A DNA stretch of 64,000 bases from Inquilinus limosus_F (GTDB lineage: Bacteria; Pseudomonadota; Alphaproteobacteria; DSM-16000; Inquilinaceae), in NCBI RefSeq assembly GCF_051487185.1, contig NZ_JAHVDK010000037.1:3347-67346 (forward strand), in the 5' to 3' direction. Of this stretch, positions 36,447 to 47,291 are shown piece after piece. The notes beneath the pieces are model-generated. The model saw only the letters and a program-made list of their open reading frames with translations, was not told the DNA's origin and did not search any database. How positions within the stretch are numbered: the stretch's first letter is position 1; each line of letters opens with the position of its first letter. A program made the position numbers and the translations under genes.

Positions 36447-36546
36447 TTGCCTCACGCGGGGTGAATCGGGGCCTCGGCGCAACCGCGTTCCGGCCCCCGC
36501 ATGCACGTGCTACGGTCCGCGCTTCGCCGATCCCGTCCCGTATTTC

Positions 36547-39231
36547 GTGCCGATAGCCTTGCCCGACAGCAGTATCCCCGCGACGACCGATCCGTCCGTC
36601 ACGCCGATGATGGCGCAGTATCTGGAAGCCAAGGCGGCCCATCCGGACTGCCTGCTGTTCTTCCGGATGGGCGATTTCTACGAGATGTTCTTCGACGACG
36701 CGGTCACGGCCGCGGCGGCGCTCGATATCGCCCTGACCAAGCGCGGCCAGCACCAGGGCGAGGACATCCCGATGGCCGGGGTGCCCGCCCACAGCCACGA
36801 AGCCTATCTGGCCCGGCTGATCCGCCAGGGCTTCCGCGTCGCGCTGTGCGACCAGACCGAGAGCCCGGAGGAGGCGAAGAAGCGCTCCGGCAAGACCCTG
36901 GTGCGGCGCGAGGTGGTGCGCATCGTCACCCCCGGCACGGTGACCGAGGACGGCCTCCTCGAACCCCGCGCCGCGAATCATCTGGTGGCGCTGGCCGACG
37001 TCGCCGGCACCCTCGCCATCGCCGCGGTCGACATCTCCTCCGGCGACCTCGTGACCGAGCCGACCGCGCCCGACCGGCTGGGCGCGGCGCTGGCGCGTTT
37101 CGACCCGAGCGAGATCCTGCTGCCCGAACGGGTGCTGCAGAATCCGGACCTCTTCGAGCTGCTCGGCGAATGGAAGATGCGGCTGACGCCGCAGCCGGGC
37201 GCCCGCTTCGACAGCGAGAACGGGCGGCGGCGCCTGCAGGAGCTGTTCCGGGTCGGCACGCTCGACGCCTTCGGCAGCTTCGAGCGGGCCGAGGTCGCGG
37301 CGGCCGGCGCGCTGGTCGACTACATCCAGCTGACCCAGAAGGCGCTGCCGCGGCTGTCGCCGCCGCGCCGCCTGCCGCGCGGCGCGGTGATGGAGATCGA
37401 CGTCGCCACCCGCCGCAACCTGGAGCTGACGCGGACGCTGTCGGGCGAGCGCAAGGGCAGCCTCCTGGCCGCGATCGACCGCACCGTCACCGGCCCGGGC
37501 GCCCGGATGCTGGCGACCCATCTCGCGGCGCCGCTGACCGAGCCCAATGCCATCGCCGAGCGGCTCGATGCCGTCCAGGCTCTGGTCGAGGACAGCAGGC
37601 TGCGCGAGGATCTGCGCGCCCTGCTGCGCGCCTGCCCGGACGCGGAGCGGGCGCTGACCCGGCTCGGCCTCGGCCGCGGCGGCCCGCGCGATCTGGCCGC
37701 GATCCGCGACGCGCTGCGCCAGGGCGGGCGCTTACGCGAACGGCTGGGCGCGCCGCGCTTCCTCGACCTGCCGCTGCTGCTGTCCCGCGCCGCGGCCGAG
37801 CTCGGCGAGCATGACGGGCTGGTCGATCGGCTGACCCGGGCGCTGGCGGAGGACCTGCCGTTGCTGATCCGCGACGGCGGCTTCATCGCCCCCGGCTACC
37901 TGCCGGAGCTGGACGAGGTCCGCACCCTGCGCGACGAATCGCGCCGGCTGATCGCGGCGCTGCAGCAGCGCTATGCCGACGAGACGAAGATCCAGAACCT
38001 GCGGATCCGCCACAACAACGTCATCGGCTACCACATCGAGGTCTCGGCCAACCAGGCGGAGAAGCTGCTGCAGCCGCCGCATGCCGGCACCTTCATCCAT
38101 CGCCAGACCATGGCCTCGGCGATGCGCTTCACCACGGTCGAGCTCAGCACGCTGGAACGGTCGATCGCCGAGGCGGCGGACAAGGCGCTGGCGATCGAGC
38201 TGCGGCTGTTCGCCGATCTGGTGGCCGAGGTCACCGGCCGGGCCGAGGCGATCTCCGGCGCCATCCGCGCTTTGGCCGCCTTCGACGTCGCCGCCTCGCA
38301 GGCCGAGCTGGCGGTCGAGCGGCGCTATTGCCGGCCGAAGGTGACCGACGGCACCGCGTTCCGGATCAAGGGCGGCCGCCACCCGGTGGTCGAGATCGCC
38401 CTGGCCGAGGCCCAGGCCGGGCCCTTCGTCGGCAATGACTGCGACCTGTCGGAGGAGCGGCGGCTGTGGCTGCTGACCGGCCCGAACATGGCCGGTAAGT
38501 CGACTTTCCTGCGCCAGAACGCGCTGATCGCGGTGCTGGCCCAGATGGGCGGCTTCGTGCCGGCGGAGGAGGCGGAGATCGGCGTGGTCGACCGGCTGTT
38601 CAGCCGGGTCGGCGCGGCCGACGACCTGGCGCGCGGCCATTCCACCTTCATGGTCGAGATGGTGGAGACAGCGGCGATCCTGAACCAGGCGGGGCCGAGG
38701 GCGCTGGTCATCCTCGACGAGATCGGCCGCGGCACCGCCACATTCGACGGCCTGTCGATCGCCTGGGCCTGCGTCGAGCATCTGCACGAGACGACGCGCT
38801 GCCGGGCCCTGTTCGCCACGCATTACCACGAGCTGACGGCGCTGCAGGCGCGGCTGCCGCGCCTGGCCTGCCACACCATGCGGGTGAAGGAATGGCAGGG
38901 CGACATCGTCTTCCTGCACGAGGTGGCTCCCGGCACCGCCGACCGGTCCTACGGCATCCATGTCGCCCGCCTGGCCGGGCTGCCGGCCGCCGTGGTCGGC
39001 CGGGCGCAGGAGGTGCTGGAGGCGCTGGAGCAGGGCAAGGAAGGCCGCAGCGTCGCCAAGCTGGTCGACGACCTGCCGCTGTTCTCGGCCGCGGCGGCGC
39101 GCCCGGCCGCCCCGGCGGCGCCGAGCGGCCCGTCCGAGCTCGAGACGGCGGTCGCGGCGCTCGACCCCGATGCGATGACGCCGCGCGAAGCGCTGGAACG
39201 GTTGTATGCTCTGAAGGCGCTGCTCACCTAA
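36547..39231 (+). CDS. mutS: DNA mismatch repair protein MutS
   Basis: An 894-residue MutS. The mismatch-probing motif is F44-Y-E46 in RMGDFYEMFF, the connector and lever domains follow, and the ATPase has Walker A GPNMAGKST (645-653), the ARGHSTFMVEM loop and Walker B ILDEIGRGTATFDG (722-735). It recognises base mismatches and recruits MutL. No ATG lies before the conserved TPMMAQYLEAK segment, so translation likely starts at a non-ATG codon; GTG at 36547 is used but lacks a clear ribosome site. glnD follows after 9 bases. Confidence 0.96.
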   Translation: MPIALPDSSIPATTDPSVTPMMAQYLEAKAAHPDCLLFFRMGDFYEMFFDDAVTAAAALDIALTKRGQHQGEDIPMAGVPAHSHEAYLARLIRQGFRVALCDQTESPEEAKKRSGKTLVRREVVRIVTPGTVTEDGLLEPRAANHLVALADVAGTLAIAAVDISSGDLVTEPTAPDRLGAALARFDPSEILLPERVLQNPDLFELLGEWKMRLTPQPGARFDSENGRRRLQELFRVGTLDAFGSFERAEVAAAGALVDYIQLTQKALPRLSPPRRLPRGAVMEIDVATRRNLELTRTLSGERKGSLLAAIDRTVTGPGARMLATHLAAPLTEPNAIAERLDAVQALVEDSRLREDLRALLRACPDAERALTRLGLGRGGPRDLAAIRDALRQGGRLRERLGAPRFLDLPLLLSRAAAELGEHDGLVDRLTRALAEDLPLLIRDGGFIAPGYLPELDEVRTLRDESRRLIAALQQRYADETKIQNLRIRHNNVIGYHIEVSANQAEKLLQPPHAGTFIHRQTMASAMRFTTVELSTLERSIAEAADKALAIELRLFADLVAEVTGRAEAISGAIRALAAFDVAASQAELAVERRYCRPKVTDGTAFRIKGGRHPVVEIALAEAQAGPFVGNDCDLSEERRLWLLTGPNMAGKSTFLRQNALIAVLAQMGGFVPAEEAEIGVVDRLFSRVGAADDLARGHSTFMVEMVETAAILNQAGPRALVILDEIGRGTATFDGLSIAWACVEHLHETTRCRALFATHYHELTALQARLPRLACHTMRVKEWQGDIVFLHEVAPGTADRSYGIHVARLAGLPAAVVGRAQEVLEALEQGKEGRSVAKLVDDLPLFSAAAARPAAPAAPSGPSELETAVAALDPDAMTPREALERLYALKALLT

Positions 39232-39240
39232 GACCTGATC

Positions 39241-42162
39241 ATGCCCGACGAGACCGCAATCCGCCCTGGCGCCCGTCCCGGCCTTCGGGGCCGCCTTCGA
39301 CGCTTCCTGCCGCGCGGCGCCGCGACCGCCGCCGCCCCGGCCGTCATGTCCCCCGCCTCGGCCAAGGGGCGCGGCGAGCGGATCGACGCGCCGCACGAGA
39401 TCGTCGACCCGGCGGCGCTGGAGCGGCGGCTGCACGAGGCGCTGACGGCGGGCGACGCGCAGGCCCAGCGCGGCGCGATCCTGGCGGCGCTGCGCGAGAC
39501 GCTGGCGGCCGGCCGCGCGGCGATCCGCCGCCGCTTCGTCGAGGAGGCGGGGACGGCCGATGCCTGCGTCGCCGAATCCGCCTATCTCATGGATGAGCTG
39601 ATCGGGGCGCTGGCCTCGCTGACCGTGTCGCGGCTGTTCCCGGTGTCGAACCCGACGGTGGGCGAGCGCTTCGCCATCGCCGCTGTCGGCGGCTATGGCC
39701 GCGGCGAGCTGGCGCCCTTCTCCGACATCGACCTGCTGTTCCTCCTGCCCTACAAGCGCAACCCGCGGGTCGAGCAGGTGGTGGAGTACATGCTCTACCT
39801 GCTGTGGGACCTCGGGCTGAAGGTCGGCCATTCCGTGCGCTCGGTCGACGACAGCCTGCGCCTGGCCCGCAGCGACGTCACCATCTGCACCAGCCTGATG
39901 GAGACGCGCCTGCTGTGGGGCGAGCCGTCGCTCTACGACACGCTGCGCCGCCGCTTCGTCGAGGAGGTCGCGGCCGGCACCGGTGCCGCCTTCACCGAGG
40001 CCAAGCTGGCCGAGCGCGACACCCGCCACCGCCGCATGGGCGACAGCCGCTACGTGCTGGAGCCGAATGTGAAGGAGGGCAAGGGCGGCCTGCGCGACCT
40101 GCAGACCCTGTTCTGGATCGGCAAGTACCTGTACCAGGTCGACGACGTCGACGGCCTGGTCGCCAAGGGCGTGCTGACGACGGAGGAGGCGCGGCGCTTC
40201 CGCCGCTCGGAAAGCTTCCTCCTGGCGGTGCGCTGCCATCTGCACTACCTGACCAACCGGGCCGAGGACCGGCTGACCTTCGACCTGCAGCCGGAGCTGG
40301 CGCGCGTCGCCGGCTACACCGACCATGCCGGCGCCAAGGGCGTCGAACGGCTGATGAAGCACTACTTCCTGGTCGCCAAGGAGGTCGGCAACCTGACCCG
40401 CATCTTCTGCGCGGCGCTGGAGGCGGAAAGCCAGCGCCGGCCGAAGCGCGGCCTCGCCTTCCTCGGCTTTGCCGCGCCGATGGTGGACGGGCTGCCGCTC
40501 GACGGCGACCGCATCAGCCTGGCCGGCGAGAAGCAGCTGCGCGACCATCCGGTCGACATCATCCGGCTGTTCCGGGTGGCCCAGGCGCGCGATCTCGACA
40601 TCCACCCGGCGGCGCTGAAGCTGATCACCCGCAACATCGACCTGATCAATGGTCTGCGCGAGGATCCGGCGGCGAACCGCATCTTCCTCGAGATCCTGAC
40701 CGCGGAGCAGGACCCCGAGATCCCGCTGCGGCGGATGAACGAGGCCGGCGTGCTGGGCCGCTTCATCCCGGATTTCGGCCGGGTGGTGGCGCAGATGCAG
40801 TACGACATGTACCACACCTACACGGTGGACGAGCACACGCTGTTCGCGCTCGGCATCCTGCACCGGATCGAGACCGGCGAGGCGGCGGAGACGCTGCCGC
40901 TCGCCACCCAGGTGATGCGCAAGACCGGGTCGCGCCGGGCGCTCTACGTCGCGCTCCTGTGTCATGACATCGCCAAGGGCCGCGGCGGCGACCATTCGAT
41001 CCTGGGCGCGCGGGTGGCGCGCAAGCTCGGTCCCCGTTTCGGCCTGACGCCGGAGGAGGTCGAGACCGCGCAGTGGCTGGTGCGCTGGCACCTCCTGCTC
41101 AGCGACACCGCCTTCAAGCGCGACATCGAGGACGACAAGACGGTGCAGGACTTCGTCGCCGCGGTGGAGAGCCCGGAGCGGCTGCGCCTGCTGCTGGTCC
41201 TGACCGCGGCCGACATCAGCGCCGTCGGCCCCGGCCGCTGGACCGCCTGGAAGGCGACGCTGATGGCCGAGCTGTACCACCGGGCCGAGGAGCGGCTGTC
41301 CGGCGCCGACGAGGCGGTCGGCGTGGAGCACCGTGTCGACCAGGCCAAGGAGCAGCTGCGCCAGGCGCTGGCGGACTGGCCGCGGGAGGCGGTCGAGGCC
41401 TATCTCGGCAAGGTCAGCCGCGCCTATTGGCTGGCCTTCGACGGCGCCACCCAGGCCCGCCACGCCCGGCTGGTGCGCGCCGCCGAGGAGGAGGGCGAGC
41501 CGCTGGCGATCGACATCCGGGTCGACCAGGAGCGCACGGTGGCCGAGCTGACCATCCACACCGCCGACCATCCCGGCCTGTTCTCGCGCCTGGCCGGCGC
41601 CATCGCCGTCTCCGGCGGCACCATCGTCGAGGCCAAGATCTTCACCTTCGCCGACGGCATGGCGCTCGACACCTTCCTGGTGCAGGACGCGGTCGAGGGC
41701 GGCGCCTTCGACGCGCCGGAGAAGCTGGCCCGGGTCCGGGTGTCGATCGAGCGCAGCCTGTCCGGCGAGATGAAGATGTCGGCGGAGCTGGAGCGGCGGC
41801 ACCGCAGCTATCCGCGCCTCCATTCGGTCTCGATCGCGCCGCGCGTGCTGATCGACAACGAGGCCAGCCGCACCCATACGGTGATCGAGCTGAACGGCCG
41901 CGATCGGCCGGGCCTGCTGCACGCGGTCGGGCGGGCGCTGACCGGGCTCGGCCTGCAGATCTCCTCGGCCAAGATCTCCACCTTCGGCGCCCGCGCCGTC
42001 GACGTGTTCTACGTCAAGGACGTGTTCGGGCTGAAGGTCGAGCACGAGGCGAAGCTGGCGCAGATCCGCAGCACCCTGGGCGAGGTGCTGGCCGACCCGG
42101 TGGCCAGGCCGCTGCCCGCCGCGCCGAAGCGCCGCCCCCGCGCCCGCCGGTCGGCGGTATGA
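39241..42162 (+). CDS. glnD: [Protein-PII] uridylyltransferase/uridylyl-removing enzyme GlnD
   Basis: A 973-residue bifunctional nitrogen sensor. The nucleotidyltransferase motif GYGRGEL (151-157) with D162-x-D164 adds UMP to PII, and the HD domain (C-H575-D576-IAKG) removes it. Two C-terminal ACT domains (about 768-845 and 880-955) bind glutamine. This is the standard order. It sits 9 bases after mutS, a pairing common in alphaproteobacteria. The N-terminal 60 residues are Arg/Ala/Pro-rich and variable. Confidence 0.96.
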   Translation: MPDETAIRPGARPGLRGRLRRFLPRGAATAAAPAVMSPASAKGRGERIDAPHEIVDPAALERRLHEALTAGDAQAQRGAILAALRETLAAGRAAIRRRFVEEAGTADACVAESAYLMDELIGALASLTVSRLFPVSNPTVGERFAIAAVGGYGRGELAPFSDIDLLFLLPYKRNPRVEQVVEYMLYLLWDLGLKVGHSVRSVDDSLRLARSDVTICTSLMETRLLWGEPSLYDTLRRRFVEEVAAGTGAAFTEAKLAERDTRHRRMGDSRYVLEPNVKEGKGGLRDLQTLFWIGKYLYQVDDVDGLVAKGVLTTEEARRFRRSESFLLAVRCHLHYLTNRAEDRLTFDLQPELARVAGYTDHAGAKGVERLMKHYFLVAKEVGNLTRIFCAALEAESQRRPKRGLAFLGFAAPMVDGLPLDGDRISLAGEKQLRDHPVDIIRLFRVAQARDLDIHPAALKLITRNIDLINGLREDPAANRIFLEILTAEQDPEIPLRRMNEAGVLGRFIPDFGRVVAQMQYDMYHTYTVDEHTLFALGILHRIETGEAAETLPLATQVMRKTGSRRALYVALLCHDIAKGRGGDHSILGARVARKLGPRFGLTPEEVETAQWLVRWHLLLSDTAFKRDIEDDKTVQDFVAAVESPERLRLLLVLTAADISAVGPGRWTAWKATLMAELYHRAEERLSGADEAVGVEHRVDQAKEQLRQALADWPREAVEAYLGKVSRAYWLAFDGATQARHARLVRAAEEEGEPLAIDIRVDQERTVAELTIHTADHPGLFSRLAGAIAVSGGTIVEAKIFTFADGMALDTFLVQDAVEGGAFDAPEKLARVRVSIERSLSGEMKMSAELERRHRSYPRLHSVSIAPRVLIDNEASRTHTVIELNGRDRPGLLHAVGRALTGLGLQISSAKISTFGARAVDVFYVKDVFGLKVEHEAKLAQIRSTLGEVLADPVARPLPAAPKRRPRARRSAV

Positions 42163-42194
42163 GCGTCTCATTCATGATGGCCCATGACTTTTGT

Positions 42195-42358
42195 CCTCCC
42201 CCTCCCCCCGCGGGAGGGGGTAGGGGGAGGGGGTGTCGATCGAAGAGGGCTGGCGCGAGGTCATTCGAGAACACATCGGTGCCGTGCCGATCCGTCGGCA
42301 TTGATCTGACGGCACCAAACCCCTCCCCCTACCCCCTCCCGCAAGGGGAGGGGGAGGA
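42195..42358. repeat. Inverted pair of C/G-rich repeats, family B copy
   Basis: An element of CCTCCCCCT...GGGGGTAGGGGGAGG type (42195-42233) and its reverse complement (42320-42358) flank about 85 bases of unrecognised sequence in the 220-base glnD to dehydrogenase gap. Confidence 0.8.
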
Positions 42359-42382
42359 TGAATTTGGGCGCGAGGATATCCG

Positions 42383-43672
<1,290 letters not shown>

Positions 43673-44704
43673 ATGTCCGCCCCGGTCGCTGCCGCTGAAC
43701 CCGTCCTGGTCACCGGGGCCGCCGGCTTCATCGGCTTCGCTTTGGCGCGGCGGCTGCTCGACTCCGGGCGGCGGGTGGTCGGGGTCGACAATCTCAGCCC
43801 CTATTACGACGTCCGGCTGAAGGAGGCGCGGCTGGCGCAGCTGGCGGACCGGCCGGGCTTCGCCTTCCACCGGCTCGATATCGCCGACCGGTCGGGCATG
43901 GCCGGGCTGTTCGCCGAGGTGAAGCCGGCGCTGGTCGCGCATCTCGCGGCCCAGGCCGGGGTGCGGCATTCGCTGAGCCACCCCGAGACCTATGTCGACG
44001 CCAATGTCGTCGGTTTCCTCAACGTGCTGGAGGGCTGCCGCCACCACGGGGTGCGCCACCTGGTCTTCGCCTCCTCCAGCTCGGTCTACGGCGCCAACAC
44101 GGCGATGCCGTTCTCGGTGCGCCAGAATGTCGACCATCCGCTCAGCCTCTACGCCGCGACCAAGAAGGCGAACGAGCTGATGGCGCATTCCTACAGCCAT
44201 CTCTACCGCCTGCCGGTCACGGGGCTGCGCTTCTTCACCGCCTACGGCCCCTGGGGCCGGCCGGACATGGCGATGTTCCTGTTCACCCGCGCCATCCTGG
44301 AAGGCCGGCCGATCGAGGTGTTCAACCACGGCCGGATGCTGCGCGACTTCACCTATATCGACGACTTGGTCGAAGGCGTGGCCCGGGTGCTGGACCGGGT
44401 GCCGCAGCCCGACCCCGCCTGGACCGGCGACCGGCCGGACCCGGCCTCCAGCACCGCGCCCTATCGGCTCTACAACATCGGCAACACCCAACCGGTGGCG
44501 CTCTTGGACATGATCGCGGTGCTGGAGCGGGCGCTGGGCCGCGAGGCGCAGAAGATCTTCCGCGGCCTGCAGCCCGGCGACGTGCCCGAGACCTATGCCG
44601 ATGTGGCGGAGCTGGAGGCGGCCGTCGGCTTCCACCCGACGACGCCGATCGAGGTCGGCATCCCGCGCTTCGTCGAGTGGTACCGCGGCTTCTACGGCGT
44701 GTGA
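43673..44704 (+). CDS. NAD-dependent nucleotide-sugar epimerase (UDP-glucuronate 4-epimerase-like)
   Basis: A 343-residue extended SDR with TGAAGFIG (14-21), the ASSSSVYG serine motif and Y160-x3-K164 (YAATK). The segment VDNLSPYYDVRLKEARL and FTAYGPWGRPDMA are typical of UDP-glucuronate 4-epimerases. Working with the preceding dehydrogenase it would convert the UDP-uronic acid to its 4-epimer (galacto form). Its ATG follows the dehydrogenase TAG without a gap, and its stop abuts that of the convergent gene. Confidence 0.87.
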   Translation: MSAPVAAAEPVLVTGAAGFIGFALARRLLDSGRRVVGVDNLSPYYDVRLKEARLAQLADRPGFAFHRLDIADRSGMAGLFAEVKPALVAHLAAQAGVRHSLSHPETYVDANVVGFLNVLEGCRHHGVRHLVFASSSSVYGANTAMPFSVRQNVDHPLSLYAATKKANELMAHSYSHLYRLPVTGLRFFTAYGPWGRPDMAMFLFTRAILEGRPIEVFNHGRMLRDFTYIDDLVEGVARVLDRVPQPDPAWTGDRPDPASSTAPYRLYNIGNTQPVALLDMIAVLERALGREAQKIFRGLQPGDVPETYADVAELEAAVGFHPTTPIEVGIPRFVEWYRGFYGV

Positions 44705-46189
44705 TCAGAGCGGCTTCGGCACCAGCGACTGGACATCGGCGCCGTTGACCAGGACCTTCCCCGACGGGTCGATCACGATGTCGTAGTCGCGGGCCGACCG
44801 GCCGTCGGGCAGCGTCGTCTGCCGGCCCAGCACCTGCAGCACGCTCAAGCCCGCTGCGGCCTGGCTGGCCTGCGGATCGGCCTGCAGCGCCTTGACCAGC
44901 CCGTCGATGCCGGTCAGGCGCAGCTGGAGGTCGCCCGTCTGCCCCCGCACGGCATCGCGCGCCGACGCGATCGTGCCGCGGAGATCGAGCGAGGCCTCCG
45001 GCGCCGCCAGATGGACGGCATCGATGCGAACGCGCATCGAGGATTCCGAGACGAGGCGCGTCACCTCGGCCGGATCGCGCTCGCCGGGCAGCATCTCATC
45101 CGCGATCATCGTCCAAAGCGGCATCCCATCGATCGTGATCTGGATCGTTCCCTCGGTCGGGAGCCAAGCGGTGTAGGGGGTGGGTGGTTCGATCGAGAGG
45201 TCCCGGCTGTCCAGCCGCAGGGCGACGCGCGCACCATCCCGGTCGAAGCTGCTCATAGCGCCGCCGATGGCGAGAATCCCGATCTTGGCCGTTCGTCCCG
45301 GCACCTTGGTGGTCAGCCCTTCGACTCTTATCTCCTCTCGACTGGCCCGGCCGACGCTGGCGAGGAAGCTCTCCTGCAGGTCGCGGATGGCAGGGTCGTC
45401 GCCCGCGACCTGCGCGGCGTCGCCCGTCAGGCCGGCGAGGCGTCTGACCAATGCGATGGCACTGTCGCTCAGCCCCACGACATCCACGCCTTCTGCGCCG
45501 ACATCGAAGACGATCCGGCTGGCGGTGATCGTGCCGGTGCCGCTGGGCGACGGCGAGACGAAGCCCTCGATCGTGTAGCGCGAGGTCAGGTCCGAGCGCT
45601 TGTCCCCCAACGCCTTGCCGCCGTTCGAGATGGTCAGGCGATCGATCTTGGCCGGATTGCCGGCATCCTGGCGACCCACAGTCAGTCGATGCAGGATTGT
45701 ATCGACCGAAACGACAGCCGGCTCGTTCAGGTCGATAAAGCCTTCCGTGCGGCGGCTTTCGGCGGTGACCATCCACACCACGCCGTCCGCCCGCTCCAGG
45801 CGGCACGTCACCGGAGCTTCGCTGCTGAGAGCATAGCGTCCGGCTGTCGTCGGGGTTGCGCGCATCTGGCCCGGATCGCATGCGAGGATCGTGCGGCCGA
45901 GAAAGGACCAGAGCCCGTCGGACAGCATCTTCTGCCTGCCGCCCGGCGTCTGAATTCTGTACCCGTCACCATCGGGCTCAACGTTCCAATGGCCGATCAT
46001 CTGGAGGGTCGGCAGCTTGGTCACGAGATAGTCGGCCTCCGCCGACGTCAGGTCCACGCCGGAGGGCATCCAGGCTTCCAGGGCTGACTTCAGCTTCGCC
46101 GCTTCCTCGGCCGTCGCCTGGGCCGAGGCCGGACCGGCCGCAGTCGTCAGCAACCCGAGGCCGAAGGCCAGGCACAGAATCCGCCGCAT
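44705..46189 (-). CDS. Hypothetical secreted protein (494 aa)
   Basis: A 494-residue protein with a clear signal peptide (RRILCLAFGLGLLTTAAGPASAQ). The mature part is beta-rich with many short repeats of hydrophobic-polar alternation and no cysteine pattern beyond two residues, suggesting a periplasmic or outer-membrane-associated beta structure similar in style to DUF945/DUF2125 proteins, though no family can be named with confidence. The stop abuts that of the epimerase. Codon choice is somewhat less GC-biased than in its neighbours. Confidence 0.65.
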   Translation of the reverse strand: MRRILCLAFGLGLLTTAAGPASAQATAEEAAKLKSALEAWMPSGVDLTSAEADYLVTKLPTLQMIGHWNVEPDGDGYRIQTPGGRQKMLSDGLWSFLGRTILACDPGQMRATPTTAGRYALSSEAPVTCRLERADGVVWMVTAESRRTEGFIDLNEPAVVSVDTILHRLTVGRQDAGNPAKIDRLTISNGGKALGDKRSDLTSRYTIEGFVSPSPSGTGTITASRIVFDVGAEGVDVVGLSDSAIALVRRLAGLTGDAAQVAGDDPAIRDLQESFLASVGRASREEIRVEGLTTKVPGRTAKIGILAIGGAMSSFDRDGARVALRLDSRDLSIEPPTPYTAWLPTEGTIQITIDGMPLWTMIADEMLPGERDPAEVTRLVSESSMRVRIDAVHLAAPEASLDLRGTIASARDAVRGQTGDLQLRLTGIDGLVKALQADPQASQAAAGLSVLQVLGRQTTLPDGRSARDYDIVIDPSGKVLVNGADVQSLVPKPL

Positions 46190-46250
46190 CGTGTTTTACT
46201 CCCCCGTTTCCGCCACTATGGCTCCGGCCCGGGGACGGGTGAAGCCGGAT

Positions 46251-47162
46251 TCAGCCGCGCACCGCGGCCCTCCACGCGCCGGGCGGGCCGCCGAAGGCGG
46301 CGCGGAAATGCCGGGTCAGGTGGCTCGGATGGGTGAAGCCGCAGGCGGCGGCGATCTCGGCCAGCGGCTGGTCGCTCTCGGCCAGCAGCCGGCGGGCGCG
46401 GTCGAGCCGCCGGGCCAGCACATAGGCGTGCGGCGGCAGCCCGACGGAGGCGCGGAACATCCGGGCGAAGTGGTACTCCGACTGCCCGGCCACCGCCGCG
46501 AGCCGGCCGAGCGTCAGCGGCTCGTCCAGCGCCGCCTCGACGAAGTCCAGCACCCGGCGGCGGATATGCGGGGCCAGGCCGCCGTCGAGGGCGGGGGAGG
46601 GGCGGCGGCGCAGCCGGCGGCCGGCGAGATGGGCCAGCAGCTCGTGCCCGGTCTGGGTCGCCGCCAGCCGGGCGCCGGTGTCGCCCCAGTCCAGCCGGAT
46701 CAGCCCGGCCATCAGCCGCGCTGCCTCCGGGTCGTCGAAGAAGGTGTCGTCCGGCAGCGTGGTCTCGCGGATGTCGGCATCGTGGGCGGCGGCGCCGGCC
46801 GCGGCCAGGGCGCCGGCGTCGAAGTAGAAGTGCAGGAAGCGCATCGGCCGGCTGAGGATCCAGTGCGATTCATGCTCGGCCGGCAGCAGGCAGAACCGGC
46901 CGGGGCCGCCGTATCGGCCGGGGAAGCCGATGCGCTGGGTGCCTTCGCCGCCCTCCAGGTACAGGCTCAGCGTGTGGTGGCCAGGGGAGCGGTAGCCGGT
47001 GGTGTCGTGGGCGTTCCACCACTCCGCCAGGGTGAAGCCGTCGCCGATCTCGACCGTCCGCTCCAGCACCGCGCGCGACGAGGCCAGCGCCGCGACCACG
47101 CCGTAGCGCGCCGCCAGCCGCTGCAGCTGGGCGTCCTCGATCCTCTGTCCGGGCCGGTTCAT
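46251..47162 (-). CDS. AraC-family transcriptional regulator
   Basis: A 303-residue regulator. The N-terminal about 190 residues form a cupin-like ligand domain; the C-terminal two-helix-turn-helix domain is LGRLAAVAGQSEYHFARMFRASVGLPPHAYVLARRLDRARRLL, then AEIAAACGFTHPSHLTRHFRAAFGGPPGAWR. It is divergent from an EamA transporter across 129 bases and probably controls that exporter; the ligand is unknown. Confidence 0.9.
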   Translation of the reverse strand: MNRPGQRIEDAQLQRLAARYGVVAALASSRAVLERTVEIGDGFTLAEWWNAHDTTGYRSPGHHTLSLYLEGGEGTQRIGFPGRYGGPGRFCLLPAEHESHWILSRPMRFLHFYFDAGALAAAGAAAHDADIRETTLPDDTFFDDPEAARLMAGLIRLDWGDTGARLAATQTGHELLAHLAGRRLRRRPSPALDGGLAPHIRRRVLDFVEAALDEPLTLGRLAAVAGQSEYHFARMFRASVGLPPHAYVLARRLDRARRLLAESDQPLAEIAAACGFTHPSHLTRHFRAAFGGPPGAWRAAVRG

Positions 47163-47291
47163 GGTGCGGTCAGGTTAGACCCGCGCCGGGCCGCGGGCCA
47201 GGGGCGGCGCCGAAACTGCGCAAGGATGTGCAATCACGGGCGGAGCCGGCGGGCGCAGGGTAGGGGCGAGACCCGGAACCCCGATGCCGTC

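Noticed and set aside
37732..42171. Very long open frame (about 1480 codons) opposite mutS and glnD
   Set aside because: It is the complementary shadow of two well-recognised genes in GC-rich DNA; its translation is a low-complexity Arg/Gly/His/Gln mix without motifs.
42195..42358. CRISPR-like pair of repeats
   Set aside because: There are only two copies, in inverted orientation, with no spacers of uniform length and no cas genes; they belong to repeat family B.
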